This document shows, piece after piece, positions 38,209 through 47,381 of a stretch of 64,000 bases of DNA. How positions within the stretch are numbered: the first letter of the stretch is position 1; each line of letters starts with the position of its first letter. The DNA is from Billgrantia pellis (GTDB lineage: Bacteria; Pseudomonadota; Gammaproteobacteria; Pseudomonadales; Halomonadaceae). The DNA is taken from the NCBI RefSeq assembly GCF_008297955.1, contig NZ_VTPY01000002.1, forward strand, positions 372,001 through 436,000, given 5' to 3'. Both the position numbers and the translations under genes were made by a program. The notes beneath the pieces are model-generated. The model ran no database searches. It was not told the origin of the DNA and saw only the letters and a list, made by a program, of their open reading frames with translations.

Positions 38209-38310
38209 CACGATGTCCTTTGTCAGCAACCTAGTGCCAAGCTACGTGGGCTTGCGCAGTCTCAGCAATTGTCTAAAATGACAAAATAGATTCCATTTAG
38301 GACACTGCTT

Positions 38311-39336
38311 ATGCAATTCGCAATCGCCGTACCGAAAGGGGCTCTTGCTGCCAGCGTTGGTGCTACGCTGGATGTTTTGACGGTGGCAAGCCGCTGTGCA
38401 TGCGCTCAAGGGAAGCCACCACTCACGTGGGGAGTGTTTTCTACTCAGAGACAGGTAGCGCTTTCAGCGGGCATGACTCTGCCTGCTCTGCCTCTCGAAG
38501 AAGTGAGGAACTTCTCGAATGCGATATTGGTGATTCCAGGCATTGGGCTGGATCATCCAGCACTCAACGCCGAAGCCGATATAGTGGATCGCTTCCGTGA
38601 TTCTAATATTTGGCAAAGACTGCTTTTGGCAGATGCACATGTGTTCGCAAAGCTGGCACGTGCCCATCATGATGCTGGAGGTGCGGTCGCTGCGTCTTGC
38701 TCTGGTGTTTTGCTATTGGCTCAGGCTGGCATTCTTGATAGCCGAACAGTAACAACCCACTGGAGACTCGGCGGATTCTTCCAGAAACACTTTCCTAAGG
38801 TGAAAGTCGACACCCGACAGATGCTTATCGATGACAAGAACGTCATCAGCGCCGGTGCTGCTATGGCGCAGATGGACCTCATGCTTTACCTAATCCGTAA
38901 GCAGGTGGGGCGTAATATTGCCGATATGGCAATGAAATATTTTCTAATTGACTGCCGTCCCACTCAAGCCCGCTACAGGGTATGGGACCACTTACGGTCG
39001 GGTGAAGACGACGTGACTTCCCGTTTCGAAACGCTGATTGAAACTAGCTTGCCGGATGTGCCTACGATCGCTGAGGCAGCAAAAATTTTAAATCTAACCC
39101 ATCGAACCTTGGCTAGGCGCATCGTTAAAGCAACAGGCTCAAGCCCTCAAGTGCTTATCAATACAGTCCGTATGCGTCATGCCCATCGCTTGCTGGCTAC
39201 CGGTAGTCTCACGCTAGATGAAATTGCATACCGTGTCGGATATGCCAATGTTTCGTCGCTTTGGAAGTTGACACTTAAGATGGAGCAGACAACTCCGGCA
39301 TCGCTTAAGCGAAAGGTATCGGTCCCGGGTGAGTAA
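38311..39336 (+). CDS. GlxA-family AraC regulator (DJ-1/PfpI domain plus AraC HTH)
   Basis: A 341-residue regulator. Residues 1-190 are a DJ-1/PfpI amidotransferase-like domain (ILVIPGIGLDHP, AASCSGVLLLAQAGILDSRT with the Cys position occupied). Residues 235-335 carry the double HTH (TIAEAAKILNLTHRTLARRI; TLDEIAYRVGYANVSSLWKL). GlxA-type regulators control amine and nitrogen catabolic genes such as carnitine, glycine betaine or arginine. Divergent from LysR, it probably regulates the adjoining acquired cluster. Base composition matches the island. Confidence 0.87.
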   Translation: MQFAIAVPKGALAASVGATLDVLTVASRCACAQGKPPLTWGVFSTQRQVALSAGMTLPALPLEEVRNFSNAILVIPGIGLDHPALNAEADIVDRFRDSNIWQRLLLADAHVFAKLARAHHDAGGAVAASCSGVLLLAQAGILDSRTVTTHWRLGGFFQKHFPKVKVDTRQMLIDDKNVISAGAAMAQMDLMLYLIRKQVGRNIADMAMKYFLIDCRPTQARYRVWDHLRSGEDDVTSRFETLIETSLPDVPTIAEAAKILNLTHRTLARRIVKATGSSPQVLINTVRMRHAHRLLATGSLTLDEIAYRVGYANVSSLWKLTLKMEQTTPASLKRKVSVPGE

Positions 39337-39502
39337 CTACTCGTTTGGTAAATAATTCTGGTTTTTGGGTTTGCCATTCTTTCATCGCTGCAATCGCTGA
39401 TAGGTAGTATAGAGTCTTCTGCGGCTCTCGCACTGCCGTTAACGCTGGAAGAAGTGTTGCTCCACGTAAGAAGGAAGTCAGGTAAACGGCAAAAAATACT
39501 GC
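39305..39502 (-). pseudogene. Possible gene remnant overlapping the glxA-like 3-prime end
   Basis: A minus-strand frame bounded by stops, without an early start codon, reads AVFFAVYLTSFLRGATLLPA then LTAVREPQKTLYYLSAIAAM KEWQ. It has a protein-like composition and sits mostly in intergenic DNA, but no family is recognised. Probably a fragment of a lost gene. Confidence 0.25.
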
Positions 39503-39569
39503 TTAACTCTAGGGAGCCCACGGGGTGTGGGGTCAGACGGATTTCATTACTGCACACATCTCATGCCTA

Positions 39570-39597
39570 TTGACACCTGCATCAATACAGGTACATT
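39570..39597 (+). promoter_or_regulatory. Promoter and operator of the 46-residue gene
   Basis: TTGACA (39570-39575) and TACATT (39592-39597) are separated by 16 bases. The spacer carries an inverted repeat ACCTG-N8-CAGGT (39575-39592), and ATCAAT/ATTGAT overlaps its right side. This is the pattern of a repressible sigma-70 promoter. Confidence 0.6.
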
Positions 39598-39640
39598 GAT
39601 ACATGAGAGGCTTTCTCTCAAACACATAAGGAAAACCACC

Positions 39641-39781
39641 ATGGCTCTTAAACCAGGTCCAAAGCCAACTGCCAAGTCAACAGGAAAACTTGATCAACGC
39701 CGACGTGATAATAAAAACACTCCGGGAAATACTCCGGAATTAAAACCTAGCAAATCCTCAAAAAATTGGCCTCCTGATTAA
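39641..39781 (+). CDS. Small basic hypothetical protein (46 aa)
   Basis: A 46-residue protein, starting MALKPGPKPTAKSTGKLDQR and ending SKSSKNWPPD; it is strongly basic, Pro/Lys/Asn-rich and probably disordered. TAAGGAAA lies about 8 bases upstream, a consensus-like promoter at 39570 and a strong terminator begins 4 bases after the stop, so this is a complete compact transcription unit. A longer in-frame start at 39527 lies upstream of the promoter. No family is recognised; a nucleic-acid-binding or toxin/antitoxin-type role is only speculation. Confidence 0.72.
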   Translation: MALKPGPKPTAKSTGKLDQRRRDNKNTPGNTPELKPSKSSKNWPPD

Positions 39782-39785
39782 TGAC

Positions 39786-39812
39786 AAAAGCTACCGTGAT
39801 GGTAGCTTTTTA
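39786..39812 (+). terminator. Terminator after the 46-residue gene
   Basis: AAAAGCTACC / GGTAGCTTTT is a perfect 10-bp stem with loop GTGAT followed by TTAATT. It may serve the convergent gene ending at 39810 as well. Confidence 0.85.
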
Positions 39813-40319
39813 ATTATATCGTACGAAGTGACCAGCGTGAAGATATACGCCGCGGGCCACCCCCTGCTCCACCAGGGTGGCGGCGCACAACAAGCCACGC
39901 TGCGCATCGCTGCGGTAAGCCCGGGGCAGCCCGAACAGCGCCGTGCCCCCTTCCTCCAGGCTGCCGCCGAAATGCTGCACCCAGCTCGCCAGCGCCGAGG
40001 GATCGGCCGCCACGGCATGCAGCTGAATCAGTACGCGCGCACTCTCCATCTCCTCGATATCGGAAGCGACAACGGCAGCCTCTTCGGCCTCTGCCGACAG
40101 CGCCTCGACCTCCACCTCGTAGATCTCGGCCAGATGGCGAGCGGTACGATACAACACCGCCTTGCCACTCTCCGCCCGCTTGATGGAAGCGATAGAGACG
40201 CACAAGCGACGATCAAAACAGTACTCGGCCAGCGCCTCCTGACTCAGGCCCAGCCGCTTGCGGTGCTGCTTCAAGCGCTCACGATCCAGCTGCAGGCGCC
40301 CGGCTTGGGGGATGATCAA
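39810..40319 (-). CDS. XRE-type HTH protein with truncated cyclase-like domain
   Basis: A 169-residue protein. Residues 8-72 form an HTH (LKQHRKRLGLSQEALAEYCF ... SIASIKRAESGKAVLYRTAR). This N-terminus resembles large signalling proteins that carry an XRE HTH, a class III nucleotide cyclase and an ATPase/TPR module. Here a segment like a cyclase core (GGTALFGLPRAYRSDAQRGL LCAATLV) is reached and the protein stops soon after, at the terminator. I read it as a truncated descendant that may still bind DNA. GC-rich base use unlike the neighbouring AT-rich gene. Confidence 0.65.
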   Translation of the reverse strand: MIIPQAGRLQLDRERLKQHRKRLGLSQEALAEYCFDRRLCVSIASIKRAESGKAVLYRTARHLAEIYEVEVEALSAEAEEAAVVASDIEEMESARVLIQLHAVAADPSALASWVQHFGGSLEEGGTALFGLPRAYRSDAQRGLLCAATLVEQGVARGVYLHAGHFVRYN

Positions 40320-40455
40320 TTTGGGGTCCTTTGCTGGGTGGGGGCACGTGTCAGGTGAAAATCATAACTGTATGGTACGTCTATGCAAAGTGAACCGATC
40401 AGCAATTATTTAAATTAAAATAGGCGAGTAACGACAATTAAAGCAAAACTTAAAG

Positions 40456-40474
40456 CTTCAATTTGTTTTTGAAG
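40456..40474 (-). terminator. Weak hairpin at the end of the HD-GHKL gene
   Basis: CTTCAA/TTGAAG with a 7-base loop overlaps the stop codon of the minus-strand gene; CTTTAAGTTTT follows on that strand. Possible terminator. Confidence 0.35.
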
Positions 40475-43025
40475 TAACTATTAAAGCGTCGTTCATACCA
40501 AACATGGATTTTCCAATTTCGCTTTCTATTCTCACCTCAGGTTTATAGCCTAATTGAATAATTTTACGAAACAAGCATCCTAGGACACTTCTATCATTTT
40601 CTGGCTTACCGTCTAACATTTTCAAAGAAAGGAAATTCGAATTTCTTATAGGTCTAAAAAGAGCCTTGCCTTCCATTGATTTTATGCTGCTATAAGCATC
40701 TACATGGTCCATGTATGAAGCCTTCACAAAAGCAACACCTTCCTCAACAGAAAGAAGCGCCAACTCCTCAAAAGATAAAATCTCAAAATCATTATTGCGA
40801 CATACAACAACATTCGCCACATCTATAGGATCAATGTCAAAATAACATAAACTATAAGCCAATTGACATTTCTCCAAAGGCGTGATGCCTTTTTCATGTA
40901 GTATTTCAATTTGTTCCTTGGCCCAAGACTCAATTGCTTGGGGAGAGGCAGAAAACTTTAAACCCTCCCGCCGCGCTGACTTAGGAAGATAATTAACATA
41001 TCCAATAAAATCCTCACCGCTGCGACCATGAACACTGCTACAAAGATTACCAACAGTTCGCACGTTTAGGAAACTTTGCTCCACGTGGGATGAAGTGGAA
41101 ATAGCAGCCAAACCATGCCACAGACCATCCTCAACTATTGGCCTTAATCTTTCCACATTATTGGATATATAATTTGAAACGTATGTTGATTGGTATTTGG
41201 CATAAGATATTCTATCCAACCAACACTGGTAATCATCTTGCAGAAGAATATTTCTATGTATCTCAGTATAATCACAGTTTCCAACTTTGAAAAAAACAGA
41301 AACATCCAAAGCCGCACAGAGTGAAGAAATAAAATCAGCAGCATTAATTTTTAAATTTTCAGCCCCAGCAACATTTCGTTTAACCTCTACTTCCTCATGA
41401 TTTACTAAAATCTCTGGTTTCAAATCAAGCTTAACCTGTGTAGAAATATCTGTTTTAAAATCATCGGGCTTTGTGTTCTTAAGCAGTGGACGCAAAGATA
41501 GACCGCGATTGAAATTTAGCTGCCAAACATCTGAAGAGCCACCATTCCACGGCCTACTAGCAACAACAACCTTTTCAGCCCCCATGAAAACAGAGTAAAA
41601 ACCGATACCAAACTGTCCAACAGCCTTAAACTTAGAGGATCTCAGTCCAGGAAACTCACTATGCACTAGCGTAGAAGTCCAAAAACTAGTACCAAAATCC
41701 AATAGCGGCCCTATCAGAACCCTTTTTGACATTCCGACGCCGTCGTCTTCAATACACAAGCAGTAGCCTGTCGAGCTTTTTTCCAAACTTATTAATATCT
41801 TACCTTTAAAATCTTTTTCCAGCTCTTTTCGTGCTTGTATGGAGTCTCGGGCGTTTTGTATCAACTCTCTAACCATGACCTCGAATTTATCGCAACTCTC
41901 ACCATATAATTTTTCCCCACCAAGTGTCCTTACGAGATTTTCTATATTCCCCACATAAACTTCTGCCATGCAGGGAGACCAGCCCTCGGTTTGAATATAC
42001 TTAGACATTAACTCTGGAGATTCAACCCCCTTAACTCGCTTAACTTGAAAAAGTGCCTGCTGGCTCCTTGTTTCAAGTAGAGCATTTGATGCTCTTATTT
42101 CTTTTTCAACCATACAAACCGCATCATAAGCTACCCACCATGCTTCTGATTCGTTTTCTAGAAACCTGTGAGTTGAAGTAAAAATCAGTGTTGATCCAGT
42201 GCTATCAGATTGATCTACATCCACTGATGCTAATTTATTTTGCGCCTTCCAGTGTGTAAAAGAGACTCCTCTCCTTTTAATTAGCGCATGGAGAAAATCA
42301 GGAGCTCTTTCATTATCAATATGTGCCGCATCAGCGCAACGTAACATGCAGGCGATTTTTATAGGATCTATGCGCCAATCCCTTGGAAAACCAGGTAAAG
42401 CGTTTACTTGCAAGGGCAATTTGTTAGAAACTTCTTCTATGGACCAGTGATGACTAGCCGCTATTTGCCCTATCAGCCTCCCCAAATGCTTTCGAAAAAA
42501 ACTATTTTCAATCAAAAACAAAGGACTTTTACTTTCAGGATCCAACCAGCTTTTTTCGGTTAACGACTCTGCCTGATGAGCATGAAGATACCTTAACGCG
42601 GCAAAATCTGAAATTTGTACTGCCTCATCATAGGCCACGCTATCCAAAACACTGGCTAAAGTATCTTTCCAAATAGCTGTACTGCGGACCTCTTCTACAC
42701 CACCATCGTAAGCTTCGAAACACAATGCTGAATCGTGCAAAAGTATTGCACCGCCGAAAACATACGCTTCTATCGGATTAAATGGATAACTATCTCCACA
42801 TATTAGATCAGCAACTTCCCACAAAGCATCCAAATGGCTAACATCATGCTGCGTCAGCCCAGGAAGTGTTCCTGAAATTTTAGAGACCAGGTGGGCTGTC
42901 TTTTCTCTAAAATTCATGTAAGAAGCCCGCAACTCTTCTCTCTTTTCGTTAAACTGGCCACTCTTTACGCCTAGAGTATTATTCCATAACGCGGTATTCC
43001 CAACTCTTTCAAAAGACAAAACCAT
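40458..43025 (-). CDS. HD-domain / Hsp90-like GHKL ATPase fusion, putative defence or conflict protein
   Basis: An 855-residue cytosolic protein. The N-terminal half is HD-type: QHDVSHLDALWEV (His 60, Asp 61, His 64), ILLHDSAL (97-98), ASHHWSIEEV (191-194) and LRCADAAHIDNERAPD (Asp 231). The second half is a GHKL ATPase of the Hsp90 style: N box ELIQNARDS (387-395), EDDGVGM (426-432), and GQFGIGFYSVFMGAEKV (470-486) almost as in Hsp90. The C-terminal 350 residues are unassigned. HD plus Hsp90-like ATPases occur in bacterial conflict systems, which would fit the AT-rich, isolated gene. No partner gene is adjacent. Function unproven. Confidence 0.8.
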   Translation of the reverse strand: MVLSFERVGNTALWNNTLGVKSGQFNEKREELRASYMNFREKTAHLVSKISGTLPGLTQHDVSHLDALWEVADLICGDSYPFNPIEAYVFGGAILLHDSALCFEAYDGGVEEVRSTAIWKDTLASVLDSVAYDEAVQISDFAALRYLHAHQAESLTEKSWLDPESKSPLFLIENSFFRKHLGRLIGQIAASHHWSIEEVSNKLPLQVNALPGFPRDWRIDPIKIACMLRCADAAHIDNERAPDFLHALIKRRGVSFTHWKAQNKLASVDVDQSDSTGSTLIFTSTHRFLENESEAWWVAYDAVCMVEKEIRASNALLETRSQQALFQVKRVKGVESPELMSKYIQTEGWSPCMAEVYVGNIENLVRTLGGEKLYGESCDKFEVMVRELIQNARDSIQARKELEKDFKGKILISLEKSSTGYCLCIEDDGVGMSKRVLIGPLLDFGTSFWTSTLVHSEFPGLRSSKFKAVGQFGIGFYSVFMGAEKVVVASRPWNGGSSDVWQLNFNRGLSLRPLLKNTKPDDFKTDISTQVKLDLKPEILVNHEEVEVKRNVAGAENLKINAADFISSLCAALDVSVFFKVGNCDYTEIHRNILLQDDYQCWLDRISYAKYQSTYVSNYISNNVERLRPIVEDGLWHGLAAISTSSHVEQSFLNVRTVGNLCSSVHGRSGEDFIGYVNYLPKSARREGLKFSASPQAIESWAKEQIEILHEKGITPLEKCQLAYSLCYFDIDPIDVANVVVCRNNDFEILSFEELALLSVEEGVAFVKASYMDHVDAYSSIKSMEGKALFRPIRNSNFLSLKMLDGKPENDRSVLGCLFRKIIQLGYKPEVRIESEIGKSMFGMNDALIVTSKTN

Positions 43026-43249
43026 CCCTCCTACTTAATTATCACAAACAACAACATACAAAAAATTCACAAACAACCTTCATTGATTTTTTAACGCGGC
43101 CAAGTATAGCTCGACCACCTATACAGCATTCGCGTGCATGCTCACGTTACTGGCTCCAACACATGCATTCGTGTTAACTAATATGTCTGGATGCAGAAAT
43201 GATCATGACGCGCCACAGCCTAGTAACTGTTACCGAATCCTAAACCAGC

Positions 43250-43843
43250 CTAAAGCCGCCCGACCTCACCCGAATAAACAAGCCACCCAAGCACCCCACA
43301 ATTCACCACCACCCCACACCAAAAAATTACCTGAAAAGGCCGCTTCCTGGTTTTGTGCCGAAACAGTCGCTGTGCCACCAGCGCACCGGGCCAGCCGCCG
43401 ATCAAGCCTGCGAAGAGAAGCGTGGCTTCTGGTGTGCGCCTTCTGCCCTTCCCTGCTGCGGCTTTGTCGATACCGTACATGGCGAGAGTGATCACGCTCA
43501 GCAGTGCGTATGCCGCTATGAGATGCCATGGCATATGCCCTAGAGCGCTCAGGGCTGCCAGGAGCGCGAAGAACGCAGCGGCTATGGCGCATGCCAGTGT
43601 CAGCCCTTTGGAGCGCGGGGATGCGTGGCGTGCTGCTTTCAGGTAGGCCGCCTTCTGGGCTTTCGGTCTGTTCTGGCTGTCTTGTGTCAGGTGGTAGGTA
43701 ATCGGCTCGTTGACTGTTGGGCGGCGCCCACTACGGGGAAAGGCGCTGATGTGCACGAATACGCGAGGGCCGCCTGCGGCTGGCGTGATGAATCCGAAGC
43801 CCTTGGCGTCGTTCCACTCGGTGAGTTTGCCTTCATGGCGCAT
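43250..43843 (-). CDS. Cold-shock domain / DUF1294 membrane protein
   Basis: A 197-residue fusion. Residues 1-65 are a cold-shock domain with RNP1 KGFGFI and RNP2 VFVHISAF. After a basic linker, four hydrophobic segments form DUF1294 (YGIDKAAAGKGRRRTPEATL LFAGLIGGWPGALVAQRLFR HKTRK). This CSD-DUF1294 architecture is common in gammaproteobacteria, of unknown role at the membrane. GC-rich, marking the right boundary of the AT-rich island. Confidence 0.9.
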   Translation of the reverse strand: MRHEGKLTEWNDAKGFGFITPAAGGPRVFVHISAFPRSGRRPTVNEPITYHLTQDSQNRPKAQKAAYLKAARHASPRSKGLTLACAIAAAFFALLAALSALGHMPWHLIAAYALLSVITLAMYGIDKAAAGKGRRRTPEATLLFAGLIGGWPGALVAQRLFRHKTRKRPFQVIFWCGVVVNCGVLGWLVYSGEVGRL

Positions 43844-44177
43844 GGGTTATCTCTTCTGAATCAATCAATTGTCAGAGAATACCATGTGCTGTCGAATCTG
43901 TTTCAATTCAGTAAGTTACTGGAAAATGTAAATAGGATTGATTTCGTCTGGCGGGGAAGTTGGGAGTCAGGGCACGCTACCGCCCCTGCTGGCAGAATGG
44001 ATGATGATTCGCATCATCCTAATGCGGCAGTCCCTGAGTACGTCTTAGTTGCTTAGTCATCTTCTGTGACTTTTTACTAACCGTAACCAACAGAAACGTT
44101 TAGGGCAACGCCAACCAAAGCATGAGGCGGCGATAGCGCCACTTCTCTGATCTGTTTCTGTCCTGACATGCGAGCCG
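43844..44177. other. Gene-free region with a Fur-box-like palindrome
   Basis: No coding gene is supported here. GATGATGATTCGCATCATC (44000-44018) is a stem GATGATG/CATCATC and matches the classic 19-bp Fur box at 14 positions, but no gene starts nearby in a fitting position. Confidence 0.4.
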
Positions 44178-44320
44178 AGGCGCTGCCGGAAAAATCGGCG
44201 AGCGATGGCCAGACAAGGCAAAAATTATCGAAAAAGCGGAGTTTACGAGCTGTAAATGAGTATTTTGAGATGATTTTTAACGCCGTATGGCCGAGCGCAG
44301 GCATTTTTCCGACAGTGCCT
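44178..44320. mobile_element. 143-bp non-autonomous element with terminal inverted repeats
   Basis: The left end AGGCGCTGCCGGAAAAAT (44178-44195) and right end ATTTTTCCGACAGTGCCT (44303-44320) are inverted repeats with two mismatches in 18. There is no transposase inside and no clear target duplication. The interior shares ordered motifs with the 19529 element: GCGAGCGATG, CGGAGTT, AATGAG, ATTTTGAG and GGCC near the end. It lies immediately after the katG terminator. Confidence 0.6.
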
Positions 44321-44325
44321 AAAAA

Positions 44326-44356
44326 ACCCCGAAGGCAGATATCCCACCTTCGGGGT
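44326..44356 (-). terminator. katG terminator
   Basis: On the minus strand ACCCCGAAGG pairs with CCTTCGGGGT around an 11-base loop and is followed by TTTTTT. It lies 45 bases beyond the katG stop. Confidence 0.85.
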
Positions 44357-44400
44357 CAATTATTTAAGTCAGGTCCGCGTTGCTGCCGCGGACCTGTCGT

Positions 44401-46599
44401 TCAGCGGTGCAGGTCGAAGCGGTCGTTCTCCATGACCTTGACCCACCCTTTCACGAAGCGGTCGATCATGCGCTCCTCTCCGCCGTTGGCGGCATACTCC
44501 TCGGCGATGGCGCGTAGCTGGGAGTTGGAGCCGTACACGAGGTCGACGCGGGTGGCGGTCCACTTCTTCTCGCCCGTCTTGCGGTGGCGGCCTTCGAAGC
44601 GTTCCTCGCTGTCGTCGAGGGGCTCCCACACGGTGCCCATGTCGATGAGGTTGACGAAGAAGTCGTTGGTCAGCTGGCCGGGGCGGTCGGTGAGGATGCC
44701 GTCGTTGCTGTCACCCACGTTGACGCCGATGGCGCGCATGCCGCCGAGCAGCGCGGCCATCTGCGGTACGCTGAGGTTGAGCATGAAGGCGCGGTCGACC
44801 ATCAGGTGTTCGGCCGGGATGGAGGTCACCTGGGGCTGCATGTAGTTGCGGAAGGCATCGTGTCTCGGCTCCAGGTAGGCGGACGTATCCACCTCGGTCA
44901 TCTCCTGGGTGGCGTCGGTACGGCCCGGGGTGAACGGCACGGTGATGTTGTTCCCGGCCGCCTTGGCCGCCATCTCGACACCGACGCTGCCGCCTAACAC
45001 GATCATGTCCGCCAGCGAGATATTGGCGTCATAAGCGCTCCTGATCTGCTCGAGCTTGTCGATGACGTCGTACACGCCGGAGCGCTGGTTGATGTCCCAG
45101 CCGGTTTGCGGTTCGAGACAGATGCGTGCGCCGTTGGCGCCGCCGCGGTGGTCGGTCTGGCGGTAGGTGCAGGCCGAGGCCCAGGCGGTGCTCACCAGTT
45201 GCTTGGCACTGAGGCCGGCGTCGGCGATCTGCTGCTTGAGGGTGGCGATCTGCTGCTCGTTGACCAGCGGCCCCTCGCGCTCGGGTACCGGGTCCTGCCA
45301 GACGAGCACTTCGTCGGGCACCTGCGGGCCGAGGTAGCGGGCTTGCGGGCCCATGTCGCGATGCAGCAGCTTGTACCAGGCACGGGCAAACTCGTCGGCA
45401 AGCACGTCCGGGTGGCGGTGGAATTCGTCGGCGATCTCGAGGTAGGCGGGGTCGGTGATCATCGCCATGTCGGCGGTGTTCATCACCGGCGGATTCATCT
45501 TGCCTGGGATATGGGCGTCAGGCACCCAGTAGCCTTCCTTGACCTCGACCGGCTCCCACTGGTTGGCACCGGCGGGCGATTTCTTGACCTCCCACCGGTG
45601 GGCGAAGAGGGTGTTGAGGTAGGAGTGATCCCATTGGATCGGTGTCGGGGTCCAGGCCCCTTCGAGCCCGGAAGTGACCGTATACTCGCCGAGGCCGGTC
45701 TCATGCTTGTTGGCCCAGCCGAGCCCCAGCTTGTGGATCTTCGCGGCCTCGGGCGCCTCGCCCACGGCCTCAGCGGGACCGTTACCGTGCATCTTGCCGA
45801 AGGTGTGGCCGCCCACCGTCAGCGCAACGGTCTCGCGATCGTTCATGCCCATGCGGGCGAAGGTTTCCCGCACGTCCTGGGCGGATTTCATCGCATCGGG
45901 AATGCCGTTGGGCCCTTCCGGGTTGACGTAGATCAGCCCCATCTGGACCGCGGCGAGCGGGTTGTCGAGTACGCGGCTACCATCCTCCCAGCTCCCGGTG
46001 TAGCGGTCGTCGTTGGTCGACAGCCACTCGGTTTCGGGACCCCAGTAGATGTCATCCTCGGGCGCCCAGATGTCGGCGCGGCCGAAGCCGAAGCCGAAGG
46101 TGCGAAAGCCCATGGTTTCCAGCGCCCGGTTGCCGGCGAGCACCAGCAGATCGGCCCAGGAGATCTTCTCGCCGTATTTCTGCTTGATCGGCCACAGCAG
46201 GCGACGCGCCTTGTCTAGGTTGCCGTTGTCTGGCCAGCTGTTGAGCGGCGCGAAACGCTGGGCGCCGGTACCGCCGCCGCCGCGGCCGTCGAGCGCACGG
46301 TAGGTACCGGCCGCGTGCCACGACATGCGAATGAAGAATGGACCATAATGGCCCCAGTCGGCGGGCCACCACTCCTGTGAGTCGGTCATCAGTGCATCGA
46401 CATCGGCGCAAAGCTCGTCGACGTCGAGCTGCGAGAACGCCTCGGCATAGCTGAAATCGGCCCCGAACGGGCTGGCGTCGGGGTGCTTCTGGTGCAGTAC
46501 GTTGAGGGTGAGCTGGTCGGGCCACCAGTGCTCGTTGCCCTGCAGGCGGGGCGTGGTGCGCGCAGCCCACTCCGGGCGTGTAGGCTTTTGTTCTGACAC
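44401..46599 (-). CDS. katG: Catalase-peroxidase
   Basis: A 732-residue haem enzyme. The GTG start at 46599 is chosen because GAGGAGA lies 7 bases upstream; an ATG at 46680 would add an Arg-rich extension. The distal site [11 protein letters not shown] (Arg, Trp, His), the Tyr of the Met-Tyr-Trp adduct in [13 protein letters not shown] and the proximal His in [14 protein letters not shown] are all intact; the C-terminal peroxidase-like duplicate is complete. It detoxifies peroxide. No oxyR is adjacent and no clear OxyR site was found. Confidence 0.95.
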   Translation of the reverse strand: MSEQKPTRPEWAARTTPRLQGNEHWWPDQLTLNVLHQKHPDASPFGADFSYAEAFSQLDVDELCADVDALMTDSQEWWPADWGHYGPFFIRMSWHAAGTYRALDGRGGGGTGAQRFAPLNSWPDNGNLDKARRLLWPIKQKYGEKISWADLLVLAGNRALETMGFRTFGFGFGRADIWAPEDDIYWGPETEWLSTNDDRYTGSWEDGSRVLDNPLAAVQMGLIYVNPEGPNGIPDAMKSAQDVRETFARMGMNDRETVALTVGGHTFGKMHGNGPAEAVGEAPEAAKIHKLGLGWANKHETGLGEYTVTSGLEGAWTPTPIQWDHSYLNTLFAHRWEVKKSPAGANQWEPVEVKEGYWVPDAHIPGKMNPPVMNTADMAMITDPAYLEIADEFHRHPDVLADEFARAWYKLLHRDMGPQARYLGPQVPDEVLVWQDPVPEREGPLVNEQQIATLKQQIADAGLSAKQLVSTAWASACTYRQTDHRGGANGARICLEPQTGWDINQRSGVYDVIDKLEQIRSAYDANISLADMIVLGGSVGVEMAAKAAGNNITVPFTPGRTDATQEMTEVDTSAYLEPRHDAFRNYMQPQVTSIPAEHLMVDRAFMLNLSVPQMAALLGGMRAIGVNVGDSNDGILTDRPGQLTNDFFVNLIDMGTVWEPLDDSEERFEGRHRKTGEKKWTATRVDLVYGSNSQLRAIAEEYAANGGEERMIDRFVKGWVKVMENDRFDLHR

Positions 46600-46883
46600 G
46601 GGAATTCTCCTCACTGGATGGTGGCCTACAGGGCATTGGCGCCTACGACTCCGTATCGCCTCAGGTTTCGAAAGCACCACAGGTCCGATACGGAAGGCAT
46701 TGGGGAGATCCTATAAGCCGTCACATTACAGTGAAGGATTCAACAACGAAGCCGTCAAACTGGGAGAGGCTTTCGCCTCGATAAAGGTAGGCTATGCGAT
46801 CAGTGCCAATCTCACGAACGGTTCATCGACGGGACAACACACCTGGCCGCTAAAGGGTCACGTACGCCGGGCCCGGGCATTCG

Positions 46884-47324
46884 CTAGAACATGCGCTCGC
46901 CGGGCAACTTGGAGGCCTGGCGAATCCACTCCGCCACCCGGGCGTCGTCGATCGGTTCGTCCTGGTGGATATGCAGGTAGCGCGTGTTGGGGTCCTTGGA
47001 TGCGATGGGCGGCAGCGGCTCCAGCGAGGCGCCGTTGAGGAACGCCACCTTGATGTACTTGGTGAAGCAATGGAACGTGAGAAACCACCCTTGGCCCTCG
47101 ATCCCATAGAAGGGCGAGTTCCATCTCACGGCCTTTTGCACCTCGGGGACCGTACGCACGATAAGCGCATCGAGCCGGCGCCCGATGTCCTGCTTCCACT
47201 CCGGCATGGCGGCGATGTAGGCCTGCACCGGGCCGTTGCCGTCAGCTTTAGCGATTTGCGGGTTGCCTCCCGAGAGAAGCTTCGGTTTCGCATCTGACGG
47301 TGGCTTGATCTTGTCGCGTGTCAT
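46884..47324 (-). CDS. DUF1801 domain protein
   Basis: A 146-residue protein of the DUF1801 (YdhG-like) group: PVQAYIAAMPEWKQDIGRRL, AVRWNSPFYGIEGQGWFLTF and a C-terminal ARVAEWIRQASKLPGERMF. Family function unknown; members have a steroid-lipid-transfer-like or YdhG fold. Single gene upstream of katG on the same strand, but 284 bases apart, so probably independent. Confidence 0.88.
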   Translation of the reverse strand: MTRDKIKPPSDAKPKLLSGGNPQIAKADGNGPVQAYIAAMPEWKQDIGRRLDALIVRTVPEVQKAVRWNSPFYGIEGQGWFLTFHCFTKYIKVAFLNGASLEPLPPIASKDPNTRYLHIHQDEPIDDARVAEWIRQASKLPGERMF

Positions 47325-47381
47325 GGCATGCCCCTCATCCGTCTGAATGCAGGCCTAGCGTGAATCCTCTGCACAGCCTGG

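Noticed and set aside
43138..43491. 117-codon plus-strand frame
   Set aside because: Mostly antisense to the CSD-DUF1294 gene; composition not protein-like.
45106..46218. 370-codon plus-strand open frame
   Set aside because: Antisense to katG; no supporting motif.
46600..46883. OxyR site for katG
   Set aside because: Scattered CTAT/ATAG words are present but not in the spaced four-element pattern.
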